Part shown: in pieces, positions 1-8,048 of the stretch | How positions within the stretch are numbered: position 1 is the first letter of the stretch | Layout: every line of letters starts with the position of its first letter | Translations under genes and position numbers: made by a program | Notes under the pieces: generated by a model | Database searches by the model: none | Told to the model about the DNA's origin: nothing | Seen by the model: only the letters and a program-made list of their open reading frames with translations | DNA from: Flavobacterium psychrophilum | Lineage (GTDB): Bacteria > Bacteroidota > Bacteroidia > Flavobacteriales > Flavobacteriaceae | Direction: 5' to 3' | Assembly: GCA_945862065.1 (NCBI GenBank) | Contig: CAMAWT010000011.1 | Location: forward strand, 18,887-82,886 | Length of the DNA stretch: 64,000 bases

Positions 1-1740
1 TCTTAACACATCCGAAGTAACTTGTGTGTTAAAAGCTGTAAAGGTTACTATAACTTGTTGACCTGGTATCGATGGCGTTATGGTTACAGTTCCTCCCGGT
101 GTTGTAGCCGTTACGTTATTTGGATAATTTCCTGCAGCTCCACCTAAATCTGTATAAACAGCTCCACAAACAGGAGGTGCTACCAAAGTAGTTACTGGTT
201 TTGGTCCAGCCCAACTACTTGATAATGATGAGCTACAAACACTTCTTACATATATATCGTAACAGGTGTCAGAATTCAATCCTGTCAAAGGAAATGGATT
301 TGTTGTAGCAGTTAATCCTGTAGAAGAAGCATTTGGTGCTGGAGACCCACAAGGTAAAGCTAATACTTCCCAACCAGTAGCCGTACCCGCTTCTTGCCAT
401 GCAACAGAAACTGAGGTCGATGTAACGGCAGATGTACTAACTGTAAAAGGTTTAGGACATGTTGGTAGTGCAGCACATGTTAAATTAGATACCCAACCTG
501 TTGATGTTGTAGCGGCGTTACTTTTAAATACAAAAGTTAAACAACCATCTGCACTAGATGAAGTAAAGGGTCCAGGTATAGCTGTTCCTGTAAAAAATCC
601 TGCCGTTGTTAATGGTGCCGCAGCTGCTGCAGCTCCACTAGAAATAAGTGGTGCCGTTACTGAGTTACCATTATATATGTACATACCGTCTCCGGCAGCG
701 ATGTCAAATGAAGTAAAAGTAACGGTTACAGCATTTCCTGCGGTAGGACAAACCGTTGTTGTTACATTTTGATTATTTTGATAGTTAGCCGCGACTCCTC
801 CAATATCTGCATAATTTCCACCACATTGAACAGGAGCTAAAGGTGTAGTAAATTGAGCTGATGTTGCCCAAGCACTTGTATTATTGGTGCCACAAATATT
901 TCTTACATAATATTGGTATGTTGTGTTTGGTGATAAACCCGTTGCAGTAAAAGGAAGGGTTCCGCTATACGGAGTTCCAATGCCTGTTGGAGCATTTCCA
1001 GCGATGACAACCTCAACTTCCCAAGATGTTACACCAGGGCTAGTCCAGTTGAAATTGGCACTATTGAAGGTTATGGCTGAAGTTGTTAGTGCTGTTGGTA
1101 CATTACATTGTTGTACAACTTGTGCATTATCAATAATCCATCTATCACCCGTAAGACCTGTTGATGGCTGGTTTAACACCATCACAAAAGCGATATAGAC
1201 ACTTTGTCCTGCATAGGCCGTTAAGTCAACAATTTTCTCTTCATAACCGTTGAATGTTGTTGTTAAAGAAGCTTCATCCCATTGTTGTAAAATAGTGTAG
1301 GCCGCTGGATTACTCTGTACTGCGGTAGATTGAGCCACTTTAATTTGATAAAAACAGTTTCCTTGAACTCCGTTTGAACCTGTTCGAGTCCAAAAACGCA
1401 ATCTTCCATTTGTAGGAACCGTAATTAAAGGGGTTGCTAAATAATCTTCCGAAGTGTTACCCTGTCCAATATTTTCTCTATTAATAGATGCAGAATTTAC
1501 TCCTGCATAAACATTGGTAGATGGTGAATTATAAATATCCCATCTTACACCTGTGCCGACACCATTGTCAAAAACCATCCATTGGTTTCCAATTGTTCCA
1601 GTATCAAGCGTCCATTCTGATGGATTGGTTGGTAAATCTGGTCCAGATGCGGTATTTTCAAAACCTTCTAATGGTAGTCCTTGTGAATAGCCCATTAATG
1701 AAAGAAATGAAAAAATTAATAATAAAGTAATTTTTTTCAT
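1..1740 (-). CDS. Secreted multidomain surface protein (choice-of-anchor J, Fn3 and CUB-like modules), 5' part only
   Basis: Reading from the ATG at 1740 towards the left edge gives about 580 codons without a stop, so the C-terminus lies outside the window. Residues 1-20 are a Sec signal peptide ending in YSQ. Residues about 22-208 resemble a MAM/choice-of-anchor J (cleaved adhesin) domain, with a closing WIIDNAQV motif. An Fn3-like module (about 212-300), a CUB-like module starting CGGNY (about 306-421), a second Fn3 (427-517) and a second CUB-like module starting CGGAY (524 onwards) follow. Such proteins in Flavobacteria are usually exported by the type IX secretion system through a C-terminal sorting domain, but that end is not visible here. 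The role is probably adhesion or polymer binding at the cell surface. It has its own TAAATTTG promoter box. Confidence 0.85.
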   Translation of the reverse strand, partial: MKKITLLLIFSFLSLMGYSQGLPLEGFENTASGPDLPTNPSEWTLDTGTIGNQWMVFDNGVGTGVRWDIYNSPSTNVYAGVNSASINRENIGQGNTSEDYLATPLITVPTNGRLRFWTRTGSNGVQGNCFYQIKVAQSTAVQSNPAAYTILQQWDEASLTTTFNGYEEKIVDLTAYAGQSVYIAFVMVLNQPSTGLTGDRWIIDNAQVVQQCNVPTALTTSAITFNSANFNWTSPGVTSWEVEVVIAGNAPTGIGTPYSGTLPFTATGLSPNTTYQYYVRNICGTNNTSAWATSAQFTTPLAPVQCGGNYADIGGVAANYQNNQNVTTTVCPTAGNAVTVTFTSFDIAAGDGMYIYNGNSVTAPLISSGAAAAAAPLTTAGFFTGTAIPGPFTSSSADGCLTFVFKSNAATTSTGWVSNLTCAALPTCPKPFTVSTSAVTSTSVSVAWQEAGTATGWEVLALPCGSPAPNASSTGLTATTNPFPLTGLNSDTCYDIYVRSVCSSSLSSSWAGPKPVTTLVAPPVCGAVYTDLGGAAGNYPNNVTATTPGGTVTITPSIPGQQVIVTFTAFNTQVTSDVLR

Positions 1741-1782
1741 TAAATGAAATTTTAGTTAGTTGATTAAAATAGATTAAGAAAC

Positions 1783-1790
1783 CAAATTTA
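1783..1790 (-). promoter_or_regulatory. -7 promoter box for the surface protein gene
   Basis: On the minus strand this reads TAAATTTG, matching the Bacteroidetes TAnnTTTG -7 element. It lies 43 bases before the start codon at 1740. No clear TTG -33 element was found. Confidence 0.45.
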
Positions 1791-1876
1791 ACAAAAAAAG
1801 TTTACGAAAGTGATAAATATTATCATTTAATTAAAAAAAAGTTATTTCAGTGTGAATAATAAGACAAAATAGGGCC

Positions 1877-1903
1877 TTGTTTGTTTTGTAATCTCTAATT
1901 TTG
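1877..1903 (+). promoter_or_regulatory. Promoter of hflX
   Basis: A TTG at 1877-1879 and TAATTTTG at 1896-1903 are separated by 16 bases. This fits the Bacteroidetes -33/-7 promoter. The start codon follows 17 bases after the -7 box. Confidence 0.55.
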
Positions 1904-1920
1904 TTACCTGATTAATTATT

Positions 1921-3141
1921 ATGTTAGAAAAAGAAAAAACTAGTTTTGAAAAAACCGTTGTGATTGGTATTGTTACTCAAAACCAAAACGAAGAAAAACT
2001 TACCGAATATCTTGATGAGCTCGAATTTTTGACCTTTACTGCAGGCGGTGAAGTCGTGAAACGTTTTTGGCAAAAAATGGATAAACCCAATCCTAAAACA
2101 TTTTTGGGAACCGGAAAAATAGAAGAAATTCATCTGTATGTAAAAGAAAACGATATTTCATCAGTTATCTTTGATGATGAACTTACTCCTTCTCAACAAA
2201 AAAACATTTCCAAAATTATGGATTGTAAAATCCTTGATAGAACGAACCTTATTTTGGATATTTTTGCACAACGTGCCGAAACATCGTATGCCAGAACACA
2301 AGTAGAATTGGCGCAATGCATCTATTTATTACCAAGATTATCTGGACTATGGACGCATTTGGAACGTCAAAAAGGAGGTATTGGTATGCGCGGACCTGGA
2401 GAAACGGAGATTGAAACCGACCGACGAATTGTTCGTGATCGTATTGCTTTATTAAAAGACAAAATCAAAACAATAGACCGTCAAATGTCGGTGCAACGCA
2501 GTAATAGAGGCGCAATGGTGCGTGTGGCATTGGTTGGATATACCAATGTTGGAAAATCAACCTTGATGAATGTAATAAGTAAAAGTGAGGTTTTTGTAGA
2601 AAACAAGCTGTTTGCAACATTGGACACAACGGTTCGGAAAGTAGTTATCGGAAATTTACCCTTTCTATTGTCTGATACTGTTGGTTTTATTAGAAAACTA
2701 CCTACGCAATTGGTTGACTCTTTCAAAAGTACTCTTGATGAAGTGCGTGAAGCAGATTTATTATTACACGTTGTTGATATTTCGCACCCCGATTTTGAAG
2801 ATCATATTGCATCGGTAAACCAGATTTTACAGGATATTAAATGCAACGACAAACCTGTTATTATGGTATTTAATAAAATTGACGCCTACAAACATTTGAC
2901 TATTGAACATGATGATTTAATTACTGAAAAAACCAACAAACATTTCACTCTTGACGAATGGAAACAAACCTGGATGAGTGCCGTTGGAAGCGAGAATGCG
3001 CTGTTTATTTCTGCCATCAACAAAGAAAATTTTGAAGAATTTAGAGAACGTGTTTATGAAAAAGTGCGAGAAATTCATGTAACACGATTCCCATACAACA
3101 AATTTTTATATCCTGATTTTAAAGATATAGTGGTTGAGTAA
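1921..3141 (+). CDS. hflX: Ribosome-associated GTPase HflX
   Basis: HflX is a GTPase that binds the large ribosomal subunit and rescues or splits stalled ribosomes. The 406-residue length is normal for the family. The N-terminal HflX domain (1-180) includes the glycine-rich GGIGMRGPGE linker at 152-161. The G domain shows the P-loop GYTNVGKST (206-214), switch I FATLDTTVR (231-239), DTVGF (252-256) and NKID (318-321). The ATG at 1921 follows a good promoter at 17 bases and starts the conserved region, so the start is secure. The gene stands alone, transcribed divergently from the surface protein gene. Confidence 0.96.
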   Translation: MLEKEKTSFEKTVVIGIVTQNQNEEKLTEYLDELEFLTFTAGGEVVKRFWQKMDKPNPKTFLGTGKIEEIHLYVKENDISSVIFDDELTPSQQKNISKIMDCKILDRTNLILDIFAQRAETSYARTQVELAQCIYLLPRLSGLWTHLERQKGGIGMRGPGETEIETDRRIVRDRIALLKDKIKTIDRQMSVQRSNRGAMVRVALVGYTNVGKSTLMNVISKSEVFVENKLFATLDTTVRKVVIGNLPFLLSDTVGFIRKLPTQLVDSFKSTLDEVREADLLLHVVDISHPDFEDHIASVNQILQDIKCNDKPVIMVFNKIDAYKHLTIEHDDLITEKTNKHFTLDEWKQTWMSAVGSENALFISAINKENFEEFRERVYEKVREIHVTRFPYNKFLYPDFKDIVVE

Positions 3142-3175
3142 ACAACTTTTATTTTATACTTGAAGCACAACACCC

Positions 3176-3268
3176 CATTCCATAAGCCGTTTTGTCCTGC
3201 TTTCGCCTTTATCTCCCTTGCCCTCCGGGACTACGGGAGGATATCGGCTCTATCAGGGCTAGATATGA
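3176..3268 (-). ncRNA. flavo-1-like RNA/intergenic repeat, copy A
   Basis: On the minus strand this reads AGCCCTGATAGAGCC, ATCCTCCC, a small hairpin (CTCCC 3213-3217 with GGGAG 3235-3239), then AGATAAAGGCGAAAGCAGGA. Three more intergenic copies with the same order of blocks lie at 7869, 30664 and 55433. The pattern agrees with what I recall of the flavo-1 RNA motif of Flavobacteria, but I could not run the covariance model. This copy has a GC-rich loop unlike the surrounding sequence. It fills most of the gap between hflX and the DUF3078 gene. Confidence 0.55.
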
Positions 3269-3390
3269 CAAGTAGATTTTCAGTTGAAAAATAGTCGAAA
3301 GTCATAAAGTTGCAAAGTTACCTATTGACCAAAATAAAACTTAAAGTACTTTGAAAACTTTGAAACTAAAAACTCTGAGGCTCAATAACT

Positions 3391-4284
3391 TTAAAAACCG
3401 TAGTTTACACCAAGCCCAATAACTTGTCTTGTTTGAAAACCTTTGAAAGCATTATCGTCATAAATGGTTTGAAAAGCAAAATTTGCAGAAAGCGTTTTGT
3501 TGATTTTCATGGCAATATTTAATTGGTAATCAATATCTACATTTTGTGGATTTTCTAAATAATTTGAGTAAAGGTTCAAAATGTTTTCTGCATACACATT
3601 TTCCATTAATTTGAATTTATAATAACCGTTTACAGCAGCTCCAAGTTCATATCTTGTTGTTTTGCCTTGCTCTACTCCAAATGAAGTTCCAAATTCTGTA
3701 AAATATGGATTTACAATAATTAATTTTGAGGTTAAAGGTGCAAAGTTAAACTTAAAATTATCGCTTTTTTTCCATAAAAACCCAGGTCCAAACTGAAAAA
3801 AGGCAGGAGAAAAGAACTGTGAAATTCTAACTGACGTAGCCGCAGGATCTAAACCAGCGTCCATTTGTGTTTTAAAATTGAAGAATGCTGAATAAAACCA
3901 ATTTCCAGTAGCTTTTTTACCTAATAACGAATTGAATTCTATTCGATCATCTGTTTTTTGAAGGTCTTGATCTTTGATTTTTGTGATTCCGTAAGCAACG
4001 ATTAATTTGTTATCCCAATTCCAGCCATCGTGTTTGTAGTTGAAATCATAATTAACACCAATATTCCCAGATATGTTGCTCTGTCCACCAGCTTGCCAAT
4101 TACTGAAAGTTGCTTGGTTGGCCAAAAGTGTAAAGGTTCCTTTTTTAACCCATCCATTTGGCTTGTCCTCACCTGTCTTCTGAATAGCTTCTTCTGTTTT
4201 CTTTAATAGTTCTTTTTCGTTTTCTTGTGCATTTAGGTTGTAAATACTGACCAATAATGTTACAGCTAATACTAATTTTTTCAT
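3391..4284 (-). CDS. DUF3078 family protein, probable outer-membrane beta-barrel
   Basis: This 297-residue protein has a signal peptide (MKKLVLAVTLL...LNAQ). The body is rich in alternating aromatic and polar residues and includes W-K-KGTF and NWQAGGQSN-type segments. It ends in an aromatic residue (YGF), as outer-membrane barrels often do. I recognise it as the Bacteroidetes DUF3078 family, whose function is unknown. It is the last gene of the suf-associated cluster but has its own TATCTTTG box upstream, so it is probably transcribed independently too. Confidence 0.85.
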   Translation of the reverse strand: MKKLVLAVTLLVSIYNLNAQENEKELLKKTEEAIQKTGEDKPNGWVKKGTFTLLANQATFSNWQAGGQSNISGNIGVNYDFNYKHDGWNWDNKLIVAYGITKIKDQDLQKTDDRIEFNSLLGKKATGNWFYSAFFNFKTQMDAGLDPAATSVRISQFFSPAFFQFGPGFLWKKSDNFKFNFAPLTSKLIIVNPYFTEFGTSFGVEQGKTTRYELGAAVNGYYKFKLMENVYAENILNLYSNYLENPQNVDIDYQLNIAMKINKTLSANFAFQTIYDDNAFKGFQTRQVIGLGVNYGF

Positions 4285-4308
4285 GTGTTAATTTAATATT
4301 TTAGAGAA

Positions 4309-4316
4309 CAAAGATA
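4309..4316 (-). promoter_or_regulatory. -7 promoter box for the DUF3078 gene
   Basis: The minus strand reads TATCTTTG, a perfect TAnnTTTG match 25 bases before the start codon. It lies in the short gap after the DUF2480 gene. Confidence 0.5.
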
Positions 4317-4346
4317 TTTTGTGTTTTTCTAAAAAAAATTGTCATT

Positions 4347-4859
4347 TCACAAGTTCTTTGCTTTTTTATACAATGGAACAGCTGAGCAGGCCTCACCATA
4401 CATAATGCTTTTGGCAAATTTTTGTAATTGTTGAATGGCGATAATATAAGCAATTTCTGGAACTGGCTTTTTTGAACAGCCTTTTAAAATGACTGCTTTT
4501 TCTTGATAAATGGAATAATCTAACTTTGATAATATTTCAGTAAAAAGAACACTATCTATGTCTTTTATATTGCCTGTTATTGTTTTTTTGGCAAAAGGGG
4601 TCAGATAAACGGTAACCAAAATGGTTGCCCACGCAGGAATAATAGCATCTGTAGAACAATTTACTGCAACAAAATGGTCTTGATATTGCGCCCAATGATG
4701 GTTTGACAAGGCGTTTCTAAAATCCTTTTCTTTAAGTAAAACACCATCCTCAAGCCATTGTGAAATATCAATTTGAGTGCGAATTCCATCTTGATAATAA
4801 TCTTCCAAATCGAAAACTTCCAAGGCACTATTGGCAACTTTATTTATAATTTCTTCCAT
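4347..4859 (-). CDS. DUF2480 family protein
   Basis: This is a 170-residue cytosolic protein starting MEEIINKVANS. The reading frame is open upstream to 4892, but the ATG at 4859 begins the conserved DUF2480 N-terminus and is preferred. Conserved stretches include the DISQWL-type motif and HHWAQYQ. A C-terminal cysteine (GCSKKPVP) is also present. The family is found next to SUF genes in Bacteroidetes and this copy follows the SufT gene, so a link to Fe-S cluster assembly is inferred from context only. No catalytic motif is visible. Confidence 0.85.
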   Translation of the reverse strand: MEEIINKVANSALEVFDLEDYYQDGIRTQIDISQWLEDGVLLKEKDFRNALSNHHWAQYQDHFVAVNCSTDAIIPAWATILVTVYLTPFAKKTITGNIKDIDSVLFTEILSKLDYSIYQEKAVILKGCSKKPVPEIAYIIAIQQLQKFAKSIMYGEACSAVPLYKKAKNL

Positions 4860-4936
4860 ATTTTTGGATTTAAGTAAAAGGTCTAACTTCAAAAGGCAAC
4901 TGCTTTAGACTTTCGCCTTTCGACATTTGACTTCAA

Positions 4937-5260
4937 TTACAACATTCCCAATTCTAGTTTTGCTTCTTCGCTCATTAAATCTTTGCTCCAAGGCGGGTCG
5001 AATGTGATTTCAACTTCGCACGATTTTACGCTTTCAATTGTTTGGATTTTTTCTTCTACTTCTCGAGGCAAAGACTCTGCAACCGGGCAGTTTGGTGAGG
5101 TTAAAGTCATTAGTATTTTAACATCATTATCTTCGTTAATCATCACGTCGTAGATAAGCCCTAATTCGTAAATATCAACTGGGATTTCAGGGTCATAAAT
5201 GCCTTTTAGTTTTTTTACTACGTCGTCCCCTAAGTTTATTGTGTCGTTAAATTGTTCCAT
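4937..5260 (-). CDS. sufT: SufT-like DUF59 (MIP18 family) Fe-S assembly protein
   Basis: This small protein (107 residues) belongs to the DUF59/MIP18 family, which helps mature and deliver Fe-S clusters. It shows the family block DPEIPVDIYELGLIYD (23-38), the conserved TSPNCP with Cys58, Cys81, and DPPW (88-91). It is downstream of sufE and upstream of DUF2480, the usual place for this gene in Bacteroidetes SUF loci. The symbol sufT is used in the broad sense. It lacks the extra N-terminal domain of some SufT proteins. Confidence 0.88.
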   Translation of the reverse strand: MEQFNDTINLGDDVVKKLKGIYDPEIPVDIYELGLIYDVMINEDNDVKILMTLTSPNCPVAESLPREVEEKIQTIESVKSCEVEITFDPPWSKDLMSEEAKLELGML

Positions 5261-5432
5261 AATTTTTTATTTTTATTTTTCACCAAATAAGGCATTTAAG
5301 TTTTTTCACTCTTTTCTAGTTATACATTTTTTAGTCCACTAAAAAATGTACTTACTGATGCTTCTCTTGTCTTTATTAATGTGTGTTTTGATAATATATT
5401 AAACAACTTTTATTACTTATATGTTTAAAAAT

Positions 5433-5852
5433 CTAGTTTTTAGACTCAAACGCCAAAGCATACATTTTAATATTTTTTACCATCGATACCAATCCATTAG
5501 CGCGTGTAGGTGACAAATGTTCTTTTAACCCAATTTCATCTATAAAATCAGTGTTTGCTGCTAATATTGCCGCTGGTGTTTGGTTTGAAAAAGCCCGAAT
5601 CAATATCGCAATTATTCCTTTGGTTAAAATAGCATCACTATCAGCAGTATAGACAATTTTATCCTCTTTTACTTCTGCATGCACCCAAACTTTTGATTGG
5701 CAACCCTTGATTATATTATCTTCCGTTTTGTATGATGCTTCAATTAAAGGCAATGATTTTCCTAATTCAATAATATATTCATACCGATCCATCCAATCAT
5801 CAAAAATTGAAAATTCGTCAACAATACTATCTTGTATTTCTTGTATATTCAT
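5433..5852 (-). CDS. sufE: Cysteine desulfuration protein SufE
   Basis: SufE accepts persulfide sulfur from SufS and passes it to the SufBCD scaffold. The 139-residue protein has the family segment IIKGCQSKVW with the acceptor cysteine at position 51. Its start codon overlaps the stop of the upstream lipoprotein gene by one base (TAATG), suggesting translational coupling. A gap of about 170 AT-rich bases separates it from the SufT gene. Confidence 0.95.
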   Translation of the reverse strand: MNIQEIQDSIVDEFSIFDDWMDRYEYIIELGKSLPLIEASYKTEDNIIKGCQSKVWVHAEVKEDKIVYTADSDAILTKGIIAILIRAFSNQTPAAILAANTDFIDEIGLKEHLSPTRANGLVSMVKNIKMYALAFESKN

Positions 5853-6283
5853 TATTTTTTGTTTGCTAATTCAACTATTTTTTGAATCATTTTTTCAATT
5901 TCTACAGGCGGATTTCCATGGTCAAATTCAACCGATTGATAATCTTTTTCTTTGAAAACTATTTTTACATTTGCTATTGCAGCGCCATCAGAAAATCGTT
6001 TTTGGGTTGGGTCTTTAAAAGTAGATAGTTTTTCAAGTTCAATCAATTGAAAATCGGTAACTAACTCTTTCCAATCACTTTCGGATATTGAAATAACTTT
6101 TTTATCGGGGTTATTTCTATCGTTTTGCAAAAATAATTCGCTGTTTTGAACCATAATATTCTGATAAAATCCGCGAGAAGTTGATGTATACTCAATCCGG
6201 GTGTTTTTCATTTCTTTAGAATCAGAATCAGAGCATCCTTTGCCTAAAAATAATGTCAATAAGATAAATGAAAGTAGTTTCAT
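5852..6283 (-). CDS. Small lipoprotein of unknown function between sufS and sufE
   Basis: This 143-residue protein has a hydrophobic N-terminus followed by GKGC, a plausible lipobox with Cys17, so it is probably exported and lipidated. The rest is soluble and contains ISESDWKELVTDF and VEFDHGNPP segments. I do not recognise a named domain with certainty. It sits 12 bases after sufS and overlaps sufE by one base, so it is cotranscribed with both, although a periplasmic product has no obvious role in cytosolic Fe-S assembly. Confidence 0.75.
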   Translation of the reverse strand: MKLLSFILLTLFLGKGCSDSDSKEMKNTRIEYTSTSRGFYQNIMVQNSELFLQNDRNNPDKKVISISESDWKELVTDFQLIELEKLSTFKDPTQKRFSDGAAIANVKIVFKEKDYQSVEFDHGNPPVEIEKMIQKIVELANKK

Positions 6284-6295
6284 ACTATTTTTAAT

Positions 6296-7510
6296 TTATT
6301 TCAACATTGATGCAGCTCTTTTTACTGCTGCCACAAAGATATCAATTTCTTCTTTAGTATTGTAAAACGCAAACGATGCACGAATGGTACCTGGTATCTT
6401 GAAGAAATCCATAATTGGCTGCGCGCAATGATGACCGGTTCGAACTGCAATTCCTAATTTGTCAATGATGGTTCCAATATCATACGGATGAATTCCTTCA
6501 ATATTAAACGAGATGACCGATGTTTTATCCTTTGATGTTCCGTAAATTTTCAATCCTTCAATTTCTAACAAGCGTTGTGTTCCATAGGCCAACAATTCAT
6601 TTTCCTGAATTTGAATGTTTTCAAAACCAATTTCGTTCATATAATCAACGGCGGTTCCAAGCACAATTCCACCAGCAATATTTGGTGTTCCGGCTTCAAA
6701 TTTATGCGGCAATTCGGCATAGGTCGTTTTCTCGAAAGTTACTTCTTTAATCATTTCACCCCCGCCTTGATAAGGTGGTAATTTGTTTAACCACGCTTCT
6801 TTTCCATACAAAATTCCAGTTCCTGTTGGTCCGCAAATTTTATGCCCAGAAAACACATAAAAATCGCAATCCAATTCTTGAACATCTGGTTTCAAATGCG
6901 GCACAGCTTGAGCACCATCAATTAAAACGGCAGCACCAAATTCATGCGCTTTATCAATCATATACTTTATCGGATTGAGCGTTCCCAATGCATTTGAAAT
7001 GTGATTTACCGTTACAATTTTGGTTTTATACGAAAGTAATTTGTCAAATTCTGAAAGGATCAATTCTCCCGTTTCATCCATCGGAATCACTCGCAGAATA
7101 GCGCCCGTTCTTTCGCATAACATTTGCCATGGCACAATGTTAGAATGGTGTTCCAATGCAGAAACCAATACCTCATCGCCCGGTTTCAAGAAAGACGCAA
7201 ATCCATTCGAAACCAAGTTGATACCGTGTGTGGTGCCAGAAGTAAAAAGCACTTCGTATGCAACTTTTGCGTTAATATGTGTTTGGATTTTCCCTCTTGA
7301 CGCCTCGTAAGCATCGGTTGCCAATTGACTCAAAGTATGAACACCTCGATGAATATTGGCATTAATTTCCTGATAATATTTAGAAATAGCATCAATCACC
7401 ACTTGAGGTTTTTGGGACGTGGCACCGTTATCAAAATAGATCAATGGTTTCCCATTTACTTTTTGAGAAAGAATAGGAAAATCGGCACGAATTTTTTGTA
7501 TATCAAACAT
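6296..7510 (-). CDS. sufS: Cysteine desulfurase SufS
   Basis: SufS is a PLP-dependent class V aminotransferase-fold enzyme that takes sulfur from cysteine for the SUF pathway. In the 404 residues I see the PLP-contact residues His122 (ALEHHSN), Asp198 and Gln201 (IDGAQ), the Schiff-base lysine Lys224 (SGHK) and the active-site Cys362 in RTGHHCAQP. The short cysteine loop marks the SufS (group II) type rather than IscS. The gene has its own -7 box upstream, which matters because the hydrolase gene separates it from sufABCD. Confidence 0.96.
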   Translation of the reverse strand: MFDIQKIRADFPILSQKVNGKPLIYFDNGATSQKPQVVIDAISKYYQEINANIHRGVHTLSQLATDAYEASRGKIQTHINAKVAYEVLFTSGTTHGINLVSNGFASFLKPGDEVLVSALEHHSNIVPWQMLCERTGAILRVIPMDETGELILSEFDKLLSYKTKIVTVNHISNALGTLNPIKYMIDKAHEFGAAVLIDGAQAVPHLKPDVQELDCDFYVFSGHKICGPTGTGILYGKEAWLNKLPPYQGGGEMIKEVTFEKTTYAELPHKFEAGTPNIAGGIVLGTAVDYMNEIGFENIQIQENELLAYGTQRLLEIEGLKIYGTSKDKTSVISFNIEGIHPYDIGTIIDKLGIAVRTGHHCAQPIMDFFKIPGTIRASFAFYNTKEEIDIFVAAVKRAASMLK

Positions 7511-7532
7511 TTATTTAGAATTTTTCTAATTA

Positions 7533-7540
7533 CAAAAGTA
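7533..7540 (-). promoter_or_regulatory. -7 promoter box for sufS and the downstream suf genes
   Basis: The minus strand reads TACTTTTG, a perfect TAnnTTTG, 23 bases before the sufS start codon. It would drive sufS, the lipoprotein gene, sufE and sufT independently of sufABCD. Confidence 0.5.
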
Positions 7541-7868
7541 GTGAAAATGATGTTGATATAACTAACAAATTAGCATAGTTTTAACCCTATTTTAGCAAGA
7601 ATTTTTTTAGAATTTTTTAATTCGTTTTATCGTTGTCCGAAAAATATATTGCTTTGAAAGTGAAACAATTCGGTATTTCGTTTCAAAAAAATATAATTGG
7701 TGTTTTATTAACTGTTAAGTCATTAAAAACCACCGTTAAATTGTAAAATATGTGTTGTATTGATTTTTAATATTGATATTGCAATTGATATTGATTTTTT
7801 TTGAACCATTAAGAAATTAAGTTTCATTAAAAAAATAGAATAATTTATGAGATTTGACTTGGATACGG

Positions 7869-7980
7869 GATGCCCTAGCCCAGATAGAAGCGGCATCCTT
7901 TTTATTTTTTTTGGGCTATGAAGTAGCTGTATTTGCACAAAAAAAATAAAAAGATAGAGCGTATAGCTGGAAATAGCTCC
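7869..7980 (+). ncRNA. flavo-1-like RNA/intergenic repeat, copy B
   Basis: This copy reads TAGCCCAGATAGAAGCGGCATCC, then a hairpin whose 16-bp arms match perfectly (7898-7913 with 7938-7953), then AGATAGAGCGTATAGCTGGA and AATAGCTCC. The hairpin sequence differs from that of the other copies while the flanking blocks are shared, as expected for a structured RNA. It lies 68 bases upstream of the serine hydrolase start. Confidence 0.6.
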
Positions 7981-8048
7981 TTAAAAAAAATATTGAAAAA
8001 TTGGGTAATGTATTGATTTTTTATACATTGGCTAAAAAAATGTAACTA

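Larger units (their letters stand above)
7511..8048. other. 538-bp intergenic region between sufS and the serine hydrolase gene
   Basis: Besides the sufS -7 box and a flavo-1-like element (7869-7980), this divergent gap holds only AT-rich sequence. It includes a degenerate run of ATTGAT units at about 7757-7800. I found no convincing coding sequence. An open frame at 7723-7938 on the minus strand lies across the flavo-1-like element and looks spurious. Confidence 0.6.

Noticed and set aside
266..1198. Plus-strand open frames of 168 and 91 residues
   Set aside because: They run antisense to the surface protein gene, have no start region or family similarity, and reflect its repetitive Thr/Ala/Val-rich coding.
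7723..7938. 71-residue minus-strand open frame
   Set aside because: It lies across the flavo-1-like element and low-complexity ATTGAT sequence, with no recognisable protein features.
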